Positions 24,497 through 32,939 of a stretch of 64,000 nt of DNA are shown here, piece after piece (position 1 is the first letter of the stretch; the number at the start of each line of letters is the position of its first letter). Both the position numbers and the translations under genes were made by a program. Source of the DNA: Brevibacillus sp. JNUCC-41 (GTDB lineage Bacteria; Bacillota; Bacilli; Bacillales; DSM-1321); contig NZ_CP062163.1 in the NCBI RefSeq assembly GCF_014844095.1, forward strand, positions 3,133,501 to 3,197,500, read 5' to 3'. The notes below the pieces were generated by a model. It did no database searches, was not told the DNA's origin, and saw nothing but the letters and a program-made list of their open reading frames with translations.

Positions 24497-24790
24497 GACT
24501 ATTTCTCCCTTTTAAAAATCCCGACAGTTCGTAATAGTATGTTCTTACAGTAAGCCCACTATTCTGTAATTTAAAAAGGAAAAAGACAGGAAACTGTCTT
24601 TCTATGGGTGAGATAGTTGAAGAAGAATTAAGTTTTTTAGGATTGTGGCCATAATTTAGATATTCCATAAAGGGCGCGATTCTTTAATAAGGATTGCTTT
24701 TCTTCCTGAACGAGTGCGTAAGTCAAAAAGAGGTACGGAAACTAATTGAAATTTTTTTGTGATTAATGTGATTAATTATTACAGGTGAAG
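24497..24790. other. Intergenic region upstream of the yhgE leader
   Basis: A candidate -35 TTGAAA (about 24746) with an AT-rich -10 region lies upstream of the leader peptide. No gene is recognised. Confidence 0.4.
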
Positions 24791-24795
24791 AAAAA

Positions 24796-24837
24796 ATGAC
24801 GTATACCAGATTAATTATGAAACGTGCTTCCTTATAA
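24796..24837 (+). CDS. 13-residue leader peptide of a predicted attenuator
   Basis: The short frame MTYTRLIMKRASL starts at ATG 24796 behind GGTGAAG and stops at 24837. Its last codons overlap the left arm (24825-24832) of an antiterminator that competes with the terminator at 24863-24899. This is the geometry of a ribosome-controlled attenuator. The peptide itself is probably the sensor, not a functional product. Confidence 0.5.
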   Translation: MTYTRLIMKRASL

Positions 24838-24899
24838 ACCAGGCATTCAAGATAAGTGATCTAGGAAGCAAGTAGCATATCGTTACTTGCTTCTTTTTA
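24825..24899 (+). promoter_or_regulatory. Antiterminator/terminator pair ahead of yhgE
   Basis: TGCTTCCT (24825-24832) is perfectly complementary to AGGAAGCA (24863-24870). The latter bases are also part of the left arm of terminator GAAGCAAGTA (24865-24874) / TACTTGCTTC (24884-24893) plus T-run. The two structures exclude each other. A ribosome finishing the leader peptide would mask the left arm and favour termination; stalling earlier would allow readthrough into yhgE (24996). Confidence 0.6.
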
Positions 24900-24995
24900 T
24901 TTGGTTCTATAAATCGATGGATAAGTTTACTTAGTATCGATTAAGAAATTTCTTCGAATAATAGTATCAAAAATACATCTGTACGGGGGTATGTT

Positions 24996-27098
24996 TTGAG
25001 AAATATTCGGGAAATTTTCATTGACGATTTAAAAAGCATTTATAAAAATTTCTTTGTTTGTATTGTAGTAGTTTTTCTCATGTTCATCCCTTCCATTTAT
25101 GCGTGGTTTAATATTGTCGCATCTTGGGACCCGTATGCAAATACGGAAGGAATTCTTGTCGGCGTTGCCAATAATGATAAAGGTGCGGAGTTAAATGGCG
25201 AAGCCGTGAATATAGGCAAGGAAGTGATAGAGGGGTTAAAGGAGAATAAGGATTTAGGCTGGAGATTCACTTCGGAAAAAGAGGCAAAAGCTAAGGTGAA
25301 AAAGGGGGATTATTATGCATCCATCATCATTCCGGAGAACTTTTCCGAACATATTGCGACAATCATGACCGATGTCCCTAAAAAGGCGGAGATTGATTAC
25401 TATGTAAATGAAAAAATCAATTCCATTGCTCCTAAAATTACGGCAGCGGGTGCGAACAGCATTGTGGACAACGTGAGCAAAACCTTTATCAAATCGGCCA
25501 GTGGGAGTATCCTAGCGATCTTTAATGAACTGGGAGTCACCCTGCAAAATGAGTTGCCGACAATTCAAAAAATGAAGAATATGGTGTATTTATTAGAGGG
25601 GCAACTGCCTGAGCTTGAACAAAATATCAAAACCGTTCAAACACATGTTAAAAAGGCTGAGGATATCATTAAGAAGGTCAATGATGGATTGGATTCAATA
25701 GAAGGAATAACGTCGCAGAAGGACAAATTGGTATCGGACGTATCTAGTTATGTAGATTCAACAAGGCAGGCATTCGAAGGAATCGCTCCCCTCTTGCAAA
25801 ATGATATCGCGAACATCAGGAGCGATAATGAATCCGTTTTAGTGGTGGCGAACCGGTTAACGGGTCAGGATTTGCCTGATAATGAGTCGAATCAGCTTGT
25901 GGAACAAGGGGTAACGAGGATAAATAAAGAGTTGTACCTTTTGGACAGTATGTATAATTTATTGGTGAGAGTCAATCAATTTAATGAGAAAAACTTGCTT
26001 CAGCCAGAAATACAGCTAGTTGATGAATTAAGGGATAATACTTCGAACCAACTTCAAGCGCTGAATGACCGAGCCTATGGCAATCTTATAGAACTTGGCA
26101 GGAACAATGATCAAGTTTTGACAAGCTTCCAGGAAAGTTATTCAAAGGAATCAAGGCCAAAATTCAATGAAATCTGGAACGAAACGGAATCAATATTGAA
26201 TAATGTCCAGGTCACAATGGCGGAGGGAACCAAGGTTCTTCCTGAGGTAAGGACGCTGTTGAATGAGACCAATCGAACATTGGAAACACGTACAGGGGAT
26301 ATCGATAAGTTAATGAATAAGTTTCCGGAAATCGAAACGAAAATAAAGGCTCTAGCTTCTAAAATGAGGGAAATCGATAAGTCTTATGATATGGAAGAAG
26401 TGATCGATTTCCTAAGAAATGATATTGAACAAGAAAGTGAATTTTTTTCAGAACCGGTGCTGCTCAATAAACACAGTCTCTTTCCGATTCCGAACTATGG
26501 ATCCGCCATGTCCCCTTTCTTTACGGCCCTTTCCCTTTGGGTCGGCGGTACAATATTGATTTCCATGCTTAGCGTGGGTGTTTCTCAAAAAGTTTACAGC
26601 CCGTATCAAATTTATATCGGGAGGTATCTTATATTTTTCATCATTGGGGTAATGCAGGCTCTTAGTGTTTCCATTGGGAATATCATCTTTATCGGTGTTT
26701 ATGTAGCGGATAAGTTTGAGTACATCCTGTTTTCCGTTCTGATAAGTACAGTATTTACACTCATTGTCTACACCTTCGTTTCCGTTCTTGGAAATGTTGG
26801 AAAAGGGATAAGCGTCGTCTTGATGGTCCTTCAAATATCAAGTTCTGGCGGCACTTTCCCCATTCAAGTCACACCGCCCTTTTTTCAACATATTAACCCT
26901 TTCTTGCCATTCACCTATGCTGTGGGTTTACTTCGTGAATCCGTTGGGGGAATAACATGGAGCGTAGCTGGCAAGGACATTTTTATCCTGATTATCTTTT
27001 TAATAATCACGCTTATATTAGGTATCATTTTGAAAAAGCCACTGCATGCAAGGACACAAAAAATGAAGGATAAGTTGTATGGAAGCAGGATTTTTTAA
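24996..27098 (+). CDS. yhgE: YhgE/Pip-type membrane protein (ABC-2-like)
   Basis: 700 residues from a TTG start. One N-terminal membrane helix (about 18-36) is followed by a large extracytoplasmic, coiled-coil-rich region (about 40-500: Asn/Glu/Lys-rich, K-M-K-N-M-V-Y-L-L-E-G-Q, E-T-N-R-T-L-E-T-R) and a C-terminal block of five to six membrane helices (about 510-690). This is the YhgE/Pip layout; Pip is the phage-infection protein (phage c2 receptor) of Lactococcus, and relatives belong to the ABC-2 membrane superfamily. YhgE-type proteins also relate to the type VII secretion protein EsaA/YueB. Its substrate is unknown. The predicted attenuator upstream hints at inducible expression. Confidence 0.85.
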   Translation: MRNIREIFIDDLKSIYKNFFVCIVVVFLMFIPSIYAWFNIVASWDPYANTEGILVGVANNDKGAELNGEAVNIGKEVIEGLKENKDLGWRFTSEKEAKAKVKKGDYYASIIIPENFSEHIATIMTDVPKKAEIDYYVNEKINSIAPKITAAGANSIVDNVSKTFIKSASGSILAIFNELGVTLQNELPTIQKMKNMVYLLEGQLPELEQNIKTVQTHVKKAEDIIKKVNDGLDSIEGITSQKDKLVSDVSSYVDSTRQAFEGIAPLLQNDIANIRSDNESVLVVANRLTGQDLPDNESNQLVEQGVTRINKELYLLDSMYNLLVRVNQFNEKNLLQPEIQLVDELRDNTSNQLQALNDRAYGNLIELGRNNDQVLTSFQESYSKESRPKFNEIWNETESILNNVQVTMAEGTKVLPEVRTLLNETNRTLETRTGDIDKLMNKFPEIETKIKALASKMREIDKSYDMEEVIDFLRNDIEQESEFFSEPVLLNKHSLFPIPNYGSAMSPFFTALSLWVGGTILISMLSVGVSQKVYSPYQIYIGRYLIFFIIGVMQALSVSIGNIIFIGVYVADKFEYILFSVLISTVFTLIVYTFVSVLGNVGKGISVVLMVLQISSSGGTFPIQVTPPFFQHINPFLPFTYAVGLLRESVGGITWSVAGKDIFILIIFLIITLILGIILKKPLHARTQKMKDKLYGSRIF

Positions 27099-27145
27099 GG
27101 TTATAAAAGTGGATATAAAAATTAGCCTGAACCCTTACATAAACT

Positions 27146-27195
27146 GTACCCTATAGAGTAGACACCTAAAAAAGTCTCCTATAGGGTACTTTTTT
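27146..27195 (+). terminator. Terminator hairpin inside the IS3 left end
   Basis: GTACCCTATAG (27146-27156) pairs perfectly with CTATAGGGTAC (27179-27189), then a T-run. It would stop readthrough from yhgE into the transposase. Confidence 0.8.
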
Positions 27196-27246
27196 GTATA
27201 ATTAAGAAACACAACGAGAAAACACAACATGGGACTGGAGAAGGTT

Positions 27247-27660
27247 ATGAGTAAAAAGCTTTTTACAGAGAAAGAAATCAAACTACTATCATCTAATAAT
27301 TATGTTAAATCTGTAAGTTCAAAAGGAATTACTTATACTGATGAATTTAAGCATATATTTATAGCGGAAAAACAGAAAGGCAAGTTCGCAAGGCAAATAT
27401 TTGAAGAATTTGGGTTTGATGTAGAGGTTTTGGGGACGGAAAGAATTAAATCAGCGAGTAAGAGATGGCAAGCAGTTTACGCGAAGAACGGGATTATTGG
27501 TTTATGTGACACTAGAGCAGGAAATTCAGGGCGCAAAAAGGAAAGAAAACTTACCCTAGAGGAGAAAAATGCTCGCTTAGAAGCACAAATCAACTTACTA
27601 AAGGCAGAAAACGAACTGTTAAAAAAGATTCGTTTTTCAGAAAGGGGGATGAAGAAGTAG
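27247..27660 (+). CDS. IS3-family OrfA (DNA-binding part of transposase)
   Basis: 137 residues from ATG 27247 (GGAGAAGG upstream). An N-terminal helix-turn-helix region (T-Y-T-D-E-F-K-H-I-F-I-A-E to F-E-E-F-G-F-D) is followed by a C-terminal leucine-zipper-like helix (L-E-E-K-N-A-R-L-E-A-Q-I-N-L-L-K-A-E-N-E-L-L). It ends at 27660. The slippery heptamer A AAA AAG at 27621-27627, in the zero frame, allows fusion to OrfB. Confidence 0.88.
   Translation: MSKKLFTEKEIKLLSSNNYVKSVSSKGITYTDEFKHIFIAEKQKGKFARQIFEEFGFDVEVLGTERIKSASKRWQAVYAKNGIIGLCDTRAGNSGRKKERKLTLEEKNARLEAQINLLKAENELLKKIRFSERGMKK
27621..27627 (+). promoter_or_regulatory. -1 ribosomal frameshift site A AAA AAG
   Basis: The heptamer is in the correct phase (ttA AAA AAG). 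After the shift, the -1 frame is open without a stop through 27699 into OrfB, giving the OrfAB transposase. Confidence 0.8.
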
Positions 27661-27698
27661 TTCTTCCTCCTTTCCAAAAATATATCCTAATTCGCTCC

Positions 27699-28577
27699 GT
27701 GATTGAAAAATATCAACTAAAACATATGGTGAAATACCTTTGTAAAATAGTCGGTGTTTCAAGAAGTGGTTATTATAATTACTTCTCAGTGAAATCACAG
27801 GAAAAAAGAATTCGAAAAGATGAAAAGGATGAGGCAGTGAAAGAAATCATCATAAAAGCATTCCATTTCAAAAATCGTAAGAAAGGGGCTCGTCAGATCA
27901 AAATGACTTTGGCGGGTCAATTTAATGTTGTCTATAATTTGAAGCGTATCCGGCGAATCATGAAGAAGTACAGCATTATATGCCCTATTCGGAAGGCAAA
28001 TCCGTACAGACGAATGATGAAAGCCACTCACGAGCACCGTGTGGTGCCGAATCTTTTGAAGAGGGAATTCAAACAGGAAGTTCCAGGTAAAATACTACTC
28101 ACAGATATCACATATTTGTTCTATGGCCAAGGAAAGAAAGCTTATCTATCAACGATTAAGGATGCTTCGACCAATGAAATTGTGGCTTACCATGTATCAG
28201 ATCGCATTACCATGGACCTGGCTACGGATACCCTCCTCAAGTTAAAGAAAAATCGAAGATTTCACAAAGCAAAGAATGCCTTTATCCACTCTGATCAGGG
28301 AACTCATTATACCCATCCGGACTTTCAGAAATTAGTAAAAAAACTGGGATTAGGCCAGTCGATGTCAAGGCGTGGGAACTGCTGGGATAATGCACCTCAA
28401 GAATCTTTTTTTGGCCATTTTAAAGATGAAGCATCTATTAAAGCATGTTCAACTTTAGATGAATTAAAAAAAGAAATTAAGCAATATATGACGTATTACA
28501 ATCACTACAGATACCAATGGAATTTAAAAAAGATGACTCCTGTTCAATACAGAAATCATCTTTTTCAAGCTGCCTAG
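27699..28577 (+). CDS. IS3-family OrfB (rve integrase-core transposase)
   Basis: 292 residues if started at GTG 27699; normally made as OrfAB by -1 shifting, and the frame is open back to 27625. The HTH_21-like segment (K-G-A-R-Q-I-K-M-T-L) precedes the DDE core: D in L-L-T-D-I-T-Y-L, D in I-H-S-D-Q-G-T-H-Y, and E in N-A-P-Q-E-S-F-F-G-H-F-K with the usual spacing. It appears active. Confidence 0.9.
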   Translation: MIEKYQLKHMVKYLCKIVGVSRSGYYNYFSVKSQEKRIRKDEKDEAVKEIIIKAFHFKNRKKGARQIKMTLAGQFNVVYNLKRIRRIMKKYSIICPIRKANPYRRMMKATHEHRVVPNLLKREFKQEVPGKILLTDITYLFYGQGKKAYLSTIKDASTNEIVAYHVSDRITMDLATDTLLKLKKNRRFHKAKNAFIHSDQGTHYTHPDFQKLVKKLGLGQSMSRRGNCWDNAPQESFFGHFKDEASIKACSTLDELKKEIKQYMTYYNHYRYQWNLKKMTPVQYRNHLFQAA

Positions 28578-28747
28578 GCTTTTTTAAACTGTCCTTTACA
28601 AAGGGTACATTTCAACATGGGCTCAGGTTTTTTATTTCTGAATGGAATTTGTCCGTATGTATTTTTGTGTAAGTTTGGAATATTTATCAATACAATGACA
28701 ATTGAATAGAAAGATACCGATAAATTAGAATTTTTGCATTTTTATAG

Positions 28748-28776
28748 TTGACAAAAACCATTGGATTAATCATTAT
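28748..28776 (+). promoter_or_regulatory. Sigma-A promoter of the ssu-type operon
   Basis: TTGACA (28748-28753), 17-base spacer, CATTAT (28771-28776), about 45 bases before the first start codon. Confidence 0.6.
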
Positions 28777-28826
28777 TAAGAAATAATGTTTAGTAAATCG
28801 ATGCGATATAAAAGTGGGGTGACTTT

Positions 28827-29669
28827 ATGTATTTAACAATAGATGGCATTGAAAAAAGTTTTAAGAATGAAAAGAAAGAAAGCATAAAGGTGCTCGAGAA
28901 GATAAACCTAGAGGTCGAGAAGGGAAGCTTCGTTTCAATCGTCGGCCCTTCAGGGTGTGGTAAATCCACACTCCTTTATCTGGTTGCCGGCCTTGATAAG
29001 GCAGATGCAGGGGAAATACGTGTAGCTGGGAAAAAAGTGATGAAGCCAGGTCCGGAACGGGTCGTAGTATTTCAAGAGGCGGGGTTATTCCCTTGGTTAA
29101 CGGTACTTGAAAATGTTACATACGGATTGAAGTTAAAGAAGATTCCCAATGAAGAGGCTAAAGCAAAGGCATTGGACATTTTAAAAATGGTTCACCTCAG
29201 CCGATATGTTGACTCCTATCCACATCAACTATCAGGGGGCATGAAACAGAGGGTAGCCATCGCAAGAGCGTTGGTGATGGAACCGGATATCCTGTTGATG
29301 GATGAGCCATTCTCTGCGCTGGATGAGCAAACGAGGATGGTCTTGCATAAAGAACTGCTCGAAATCTGGAGAAAAACTAAAGTGACAATCTTTTTCGTTA
29401 CCCATAATATTCGTGAGGCTGTTCAGCTTTCCGAAAAAATCATCGTCTTTGCAACCCGTCCAGGGAAAATTAAAGAGACGATTTCCGTCCCTTCCATGAA
29501 AGATGGAGTTATGCCGGATAGTGTAACTTTGCATACAGAACAAAGGGTTCTATCGATTTTACAGGAGGAAATTGAAAAAGTGCTGAAGGAGGAAATGGGG
29601 AATGATTACAGCTTTAAGACGAATCATATTCATCGCGATGATAGCGGGGATATGGGAAGTCACATCTAG
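28827..29669 (+). CDS. ssuB: Sulfonate-type ABC transporter ATP-binding protein
   Basis: 280 residues. Walker A G-P-S-G-C-G-K-S-T (about residues 39-47), Q-loop, ABC signature L-S-G-G-M-K-Q-R (about 137) and Walker B I-L-L-M-D-E-P-F-S-A-L-D. It powers import of aliphatic sulfonates or a similar anion with the permease and binding protein encoded next. The 3' end overlaps the permease start by 68 bases, giving an unusually long C-terminal tail in the last 20 residues. Nitrate or taurine specificity cannot be excluded by sequence alone. Confidence 0.85.
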   Translation: MYLTIDGIEKSFKNEKKESIKVLEKINLEVEKGSFVSIVGPSGCGKSTLLYLVAGLDKADAGEIRVAGKKVMKPGPERVVVFQEAGLFPWLTVLENVTYGLKLKKIPNEEAKAKALDILKMVHLSRYVDSYPHQLSGGMKQRVAIARALVMEPDILLMDEPFSALDEQTRMVLHKELLEIWRKTKVTIFFVTHNIREAVQLSEKIIVFATRPGKIKETISVPSMKDGVMPDSVTLHTEQRVLSILQEEIEKVLKEEMGNDYSFKTNHIHRDDSGDMGSHI

Positions 29670-30354
29670 ACTTTCCAGTCTTCCGGAATTCATGTTCCCA
29701 AGCCTGACCCAGGTTTTGGAAACTCTGTTTAATGGACTGATGAGCGGACAAATAACTGAAGCCATCGGAAAAAGCCTTGGCCGTATCCTGATCGGCTTTA
29801 CGATTGCCATTATAGTAGGTCTAATATTAGGATATTTCATTTGGCGCTTTAAATTGGTTGAAGACACTCTAGGATTCGTCGTGACGGCCTTACAGTCCAT
29901 CCCGAGTATCGTGTGGTTCCCGTTAGCGATCATTTGGTTTGGATTGAATGATTTTTCGATTCTCTTTATCGTCACCATCGGCGCAACTTGGACGATGACG
30001 GTTAATGCAACAAGTGGCTTCCGGAATGTACCCCAGTTGTATCAGCGGGTTGCCAAAACATATGGATCGACCGGGTTTCATTTTCTTCGCACCGTCATTT
30101 TACCAGCATCCGTCCCGCAAATAATATCCGGTCTCCGAATTGCATGGGCCTTTTCCTGGCGTGCACTGATGGCAGGTGAATTACTTGGCGGGGGAGGCGG
30201 TCTTGGGCAATTGCTGGAAATGGGCAGATCACTGGGACAAATGGATTTGGTCATCTCCGTGATGATCATCATCGCAATCATCGGAACAATCGTGGATAAT
30301 GTTGTCTTTTCCCGCCTTGAACGTAATGTTCAACTGAAATGGGGAGTGAAGTAA
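29602..30354 (+). CDS. ssuC: Sulfonate-type ABC transporter permease
   Basis: 250 residues with six membrane helices. The cytoplasmic EAA loop is A-K-T-Y-G-S-T-G-F-H-F-L-R-T-V-I-L-P (about residues 152-170), the BPD_transp_1 signature. The start ATG 29602 lies inside the end of ssuB with GGAGGA upstream, so translation is coupled. It forms the membrane channel of the importer. Confidence 0.85.
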   Translation: MITALRRIIFIAMIAGIWEVTSRLSSLPEFMFPSLTQVLETLFNGLMSGQITEAIGKSLGRILIGFTIAIIVGLILGYFIWRFKLVEDTLGFVVTALQSIPSIVWFPLAIIWFGLNDFSILFIVTIGATWTMTVNATSGFRNVPQLYQRVAKTYGSTGFHFLRTVILPASVPQIISGLRIAWAFSWRALMAGELLGGGGGLGQLLEMGRSLGQMDLVISVMIIIAIIGTIVDNVVFSRLERNVQLKWGVK

Positions 30355-30395
30355 CGGTAGTTTAATAAAATAATAGTTCAAAAGGAGAGAAAAGT

Positions 30396-31412
30396 ATGCT
30401 GAAAAAATCATTTTTTGCCCTTATTCTGTCTGTGTTGTTAATCGGGATAGTAAGCGGATGCACTCAGTCCAGCAGCGATGATGAAGAAGGAGGAGGTTCT
30501 GGGGGGAAATCCGTGAAAATTGGGTATTTTCCTAACTTAACCCACAGTGCAACGATCATTGCACTCGAAAAGGGCTTTTTCGAAGAAGAGTTCGGTAAAG
30601 ATGTTAAGATTGAAACCAAAACAGTGGCCAATGGCGGATTATTCATGGAAGCAATGGCTACAAACGCCATTGATGTCGGAACGGTCGGGCCTGGTCCATT
30701 GCTTAACTTTTACGTGAAAAACCCTGAATACCACTTGATCTCCGGGGCTGTTAATGGAGGTGCCGTACTAGTGGCCAGCGAGGGCAGCAAAGTTACGGAC
30801 TTAAAAGATTTGGGCGGTAAAAAGGTAGCGATTCCCGTCATTGGTAGCACTCAGGATGTCATGCTAAGGAAGGCCCTTCAAGATGTTGACTTAAAACCGA
30901 CTACGAATGGGGGGACGGTTGAGCTGTATGCGGCCGCGCCTGCTGACACAACCGCGCTTTTTGTCCAAAAATCTGTCGATGCAGCAGCAACTCAGGAACC
31001 ATGGGGTTATGTATTGGAAAACCAGGCAAAAGGAAAGTTATTGCTTGACTGGGATCAATTTGCATGGGGGAAAGATTCACCTAACACGGTAGTGGCTGCA
31101 AGCCAGAAGTTCTTGGATAAAAAGGGGCTCGCTGCTTCTTATTTGAAGGCGCATGAAAAAGCGGTGAAGTTTATCCAAGACAACCCTGAAGAAAGCCAAG
31201 AGCTGGTTATTAAGCATTTGAAGGAACTGACTGGAAAAGAATTAAGTAAAGATGAAGTGGCTTCAGCATTTTCACGCCTTGAAGTGACGACTGAAGTTAA
31301 TGAGCAAGTCATTCAGGAAATGGCAGACATAAGCAAAGAAGCTGGTTATATCCCTAGCAATGATATAAAAGGCATGATCGATTTATCAATTCTTGAAGGA
31401 GTGTCCAAATAA
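30396..31412 (+). CDS. ssuA: Sulfonate-type ABC transporter substrate-binding lipoprotein
   Basis: 338 residues. Lipobox I-V-S-G-C at about residues 18-22, then a Gly/Ser/Glu spacer and a SsuA/NMT1-type periplasmic-binding fold: V-K-I-G-Y-F-P-N-L-T-H-S-A at the start, G-P-G-P-L-L-N-F in the first lobe, and T-Q-E-P-W-G-Y in the second. AAAGGAGAG precedes the ATG. As the last gene of the operon it is followed by a strong terminator (31425-31460). The ligand is inferred from family only. Confidence 0.85.
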   Translation: MLKKSFFALILSVLLIGIVSGCTQSSSDDEEGGGSGGKSVKIGYFPNLTHSATIIALEKGFFEEEFGKDVKIETKTVANGGLFMEAMATNAIDVGTVGPGPLLNFYVKNPEYHLISGAVNGGAVLVASEGSKVTDLKDLGGKKVAIPVIGSTQDVMLRKALQDVDLKPTTNGGTVELYAAAPADTTALFVQKSVDAAATQEPWGYVLENQAKGKLLLDWDQFAWGKDSPNTVVAASQKFLDKKGLAASYLKAHEKAVKFIQDNPEESQELVIKHLKELTGKELSKDEVASAFSRLEVTTEVNEQVIQEMADISKEAGYIPSNDIKGMIDLSILEGVSK

Positions 31413-31424
31413 ATTGAAACAAGC

Positions 31425-31460
31425 AAGCGCCTCAGCCATCCTGGCTTTGGCGCTTTTTTT
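31425..31460 (+). terminator. Terminator of the ssu-type operon
   Basis: AGCGCC-T-CAGCCA / TGGCT-TT-GGCGCT followed by a T-run. Confidence 0.85.
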
Positions 31461-31545
31461 GTAATCAGGTAAAGGCTGAATTATTCCATCGCATTGCGCC
31501 CGGGAATATAATCATGCATATAACCACCAGGTCATGAAATCCCTG

Positions 31546-32484
31546 TTATGGGCATACTTGATCCAATGCTTGGATAACGTGATCAACCTCATCCCAGGAA
31601 TGGATGGTAGCGCCTGAAGCCAGTGAATGTCCCCCGCCATTGAATTGACGTGCGACTGAAGCGATGGGAATGTTCCGTGACCGTATCCTGACACGGATTT
31701 CAGAAGGATATTCGATGAAGAAAGCCCATATTTTATTGCTCCTGACACTCGATAGCGTGTTAACTAAATTCGAAGCTTCAATTCGATCCACGCCATACAT
31801 TTTTAACAGATCCTCCGTAATAATGAAGTAAGCTACCCCTTTATCGGTTACATTGAAGCTCATGAGGATGTCTGTTTGAAGTCTTGAAGCATTTTTTGTC
31901 TTTATATTAAGGCTGTTATGGATTCTTTCTGGATGAATATGATAAGTTCTTAAGTGCGAAACCATTTTTAATGTCCTGGAAGTTGTATTCCCATTCATGA
32001 AATTACCTGTATCACTAAGTATTCCTGCATAAAATGATTTAGCCGCTTCTTTATTCATGATAAAGCCTTCCGGAGATTCCAAGAATAAATCAACAAGCAT
32101 TTCACTGGCAGAGCTATAAGAAGGGTCGACCCAGGAAAAATCACCAAACTGCTCATATTCAGGGTGGTGATCAATCTTGATTAGCATGTCCCCGTGATCA
32201 TATCGTGAATCACTGATCCGTGAAATGTTGGCAGTATCACAAACAATCACTAAGGCACCTTTGTATTTGTTATCGGAAATGACATCCATATCACCAATGA
32301 ATAGTAGCTTATCCACTTCCTCGCCTACCGCATAGACTTCTTTAGAAGGATAGGAATGCTTCAAAAGCTTCTTTAAACCGATTTGTGATCCCAATGCATC
32401 CGGGTCCGGATTAACATGGCGATGAATGATAATTGTGTGGTATTTCTTAATCGCTTCGATTATTTCCGCTTTTTTATTGTCCAT
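31546..32484 (-). CDS. nrnA: DHH/DHHA1 phosphoesterase (NrnA-like oligoribonuclease / pAp phosphatase)
   Basis: 312 residues from ATG 32484 (AAAGGAG 8 bases upstream). The DHH domain has H-R-H-V-N-P-D-P-D-A-L-G-S near the N terminus, C-D-T-A-N near 85 and D-H-H-P-E near 110, the metal ligands. The C-terminal DHHA1 domain ends with F-N-G-G-G-H-S-L-A-S-G-A. NrnA degrades nanoRNA and dephosphorylates 3'-phosphoadenosine 5'-phosphate. Its location after a sulfur transport operon may be chance, although pAp comes from sulfate assimilation. Confidence 0.88.
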   Translation of the reverse strand: MDNKKAEIIEAIKKYHTIIIHRHVNPDPDALGSQIGLKKLLKHSYPSKEVYAVGEEVDKLLFIGDMDVISDNKYKGALVIVCDTANISRISDSRYDHGDMLIKIDHHPEYEQFGDFSWVDPSYSSASEMLVDLFLESPEGFIMNKEAAKSFYAGILSDTGNFMNGNTTSRTLKMVSHLRTYHIHPERIHNSLNIKTKNASRLQTDILMSFNVTDKGVAYFIITEDLLKMYGVDRIEASNLVNTLSSVRSNKIWAFFIEYPSEIRVRIRSRNIPIASVARQFNGGGHSLASGATIHSWDEVDHVIQALDQVCP

Positions 32485-32939
32485 ATCGCCATCTCCTTTC
32501 AATCTTTCCTTGTCTGTCAAGCGATAATCGATAGTATGAAAAATTCATATATTGACAATTATGCATATTCAATCATCCCATGCCTCACGAATAAAGGCAA
32601 TTTCCCATTACTATGGATTGAGGGCTGTATGTTTATATTAAACGGGAAGTAAGCGAATGAGTATTTCATTGGAAGTAATGAAAACACCTGAACAAAATTA
32701 TTGCAAAATTCAAAAAATGGTACTATACTTAATTTACCAAACCGATGACAGCAAGTTACCTTGCTGCATGGCCGGCTTGTCATAAAACTGGAATCCATAA
32801 AAATTGACTTGGTTCACTTGATCTTCCTTTGCAGGAAGACAGTTCGTGGATAAGGGTCAGTGAAACATTCAATGTAATGACATTGTTGGTTTTACTGGCT
32901 CTTTTTTGTGTATCCCGACAGTTTGAAAGGGGTGATGAT
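32485..32939. other. Intergenic region with a strong nested hairpin
   Basis: 32741-32783 can fold as ATGACA...TGTCAT enclosing GCAAG-TTAC-CTTGC and a GGCCGGC segment. It resembles no riboswitch class I know. No gene recognised between the divergent nrnA and CoA-transferase genes. Confidence 0.4.

Larger units (their letters stand above)
27128..28625 (+). mobile_element. IS3-family (IS150-group) insertion sequence, intact
   Basis: About 1498 bp, bounded by imperfect inverted ends TGAACCC...GTACCC and GGGTAC...GGGCTCA. It encodes orfA and orfB linked by a -1 frameshift site. The left end carries a strong terminator hairpin (27146-27195). A convincing target duplication is not seen. Confidence 0.8.
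27110..28640 (+). terminator. yhgE terminator hairpin split by the IS3 element
   Basis: AGCCTGA (27124-27130) just left and TCAGGTTTTTT (28623-28633) just right of the element are complementary (one G-T) and end in a T-run. Together they look like a terminator stem into whose loop the element inserted. Confidence 0.5.

Noticed and set aside
29559-29978. 139-codon minus-strand frame over ssuB/ssuC
   Set aside because: Antisense to well-supported ABC transporter genes.
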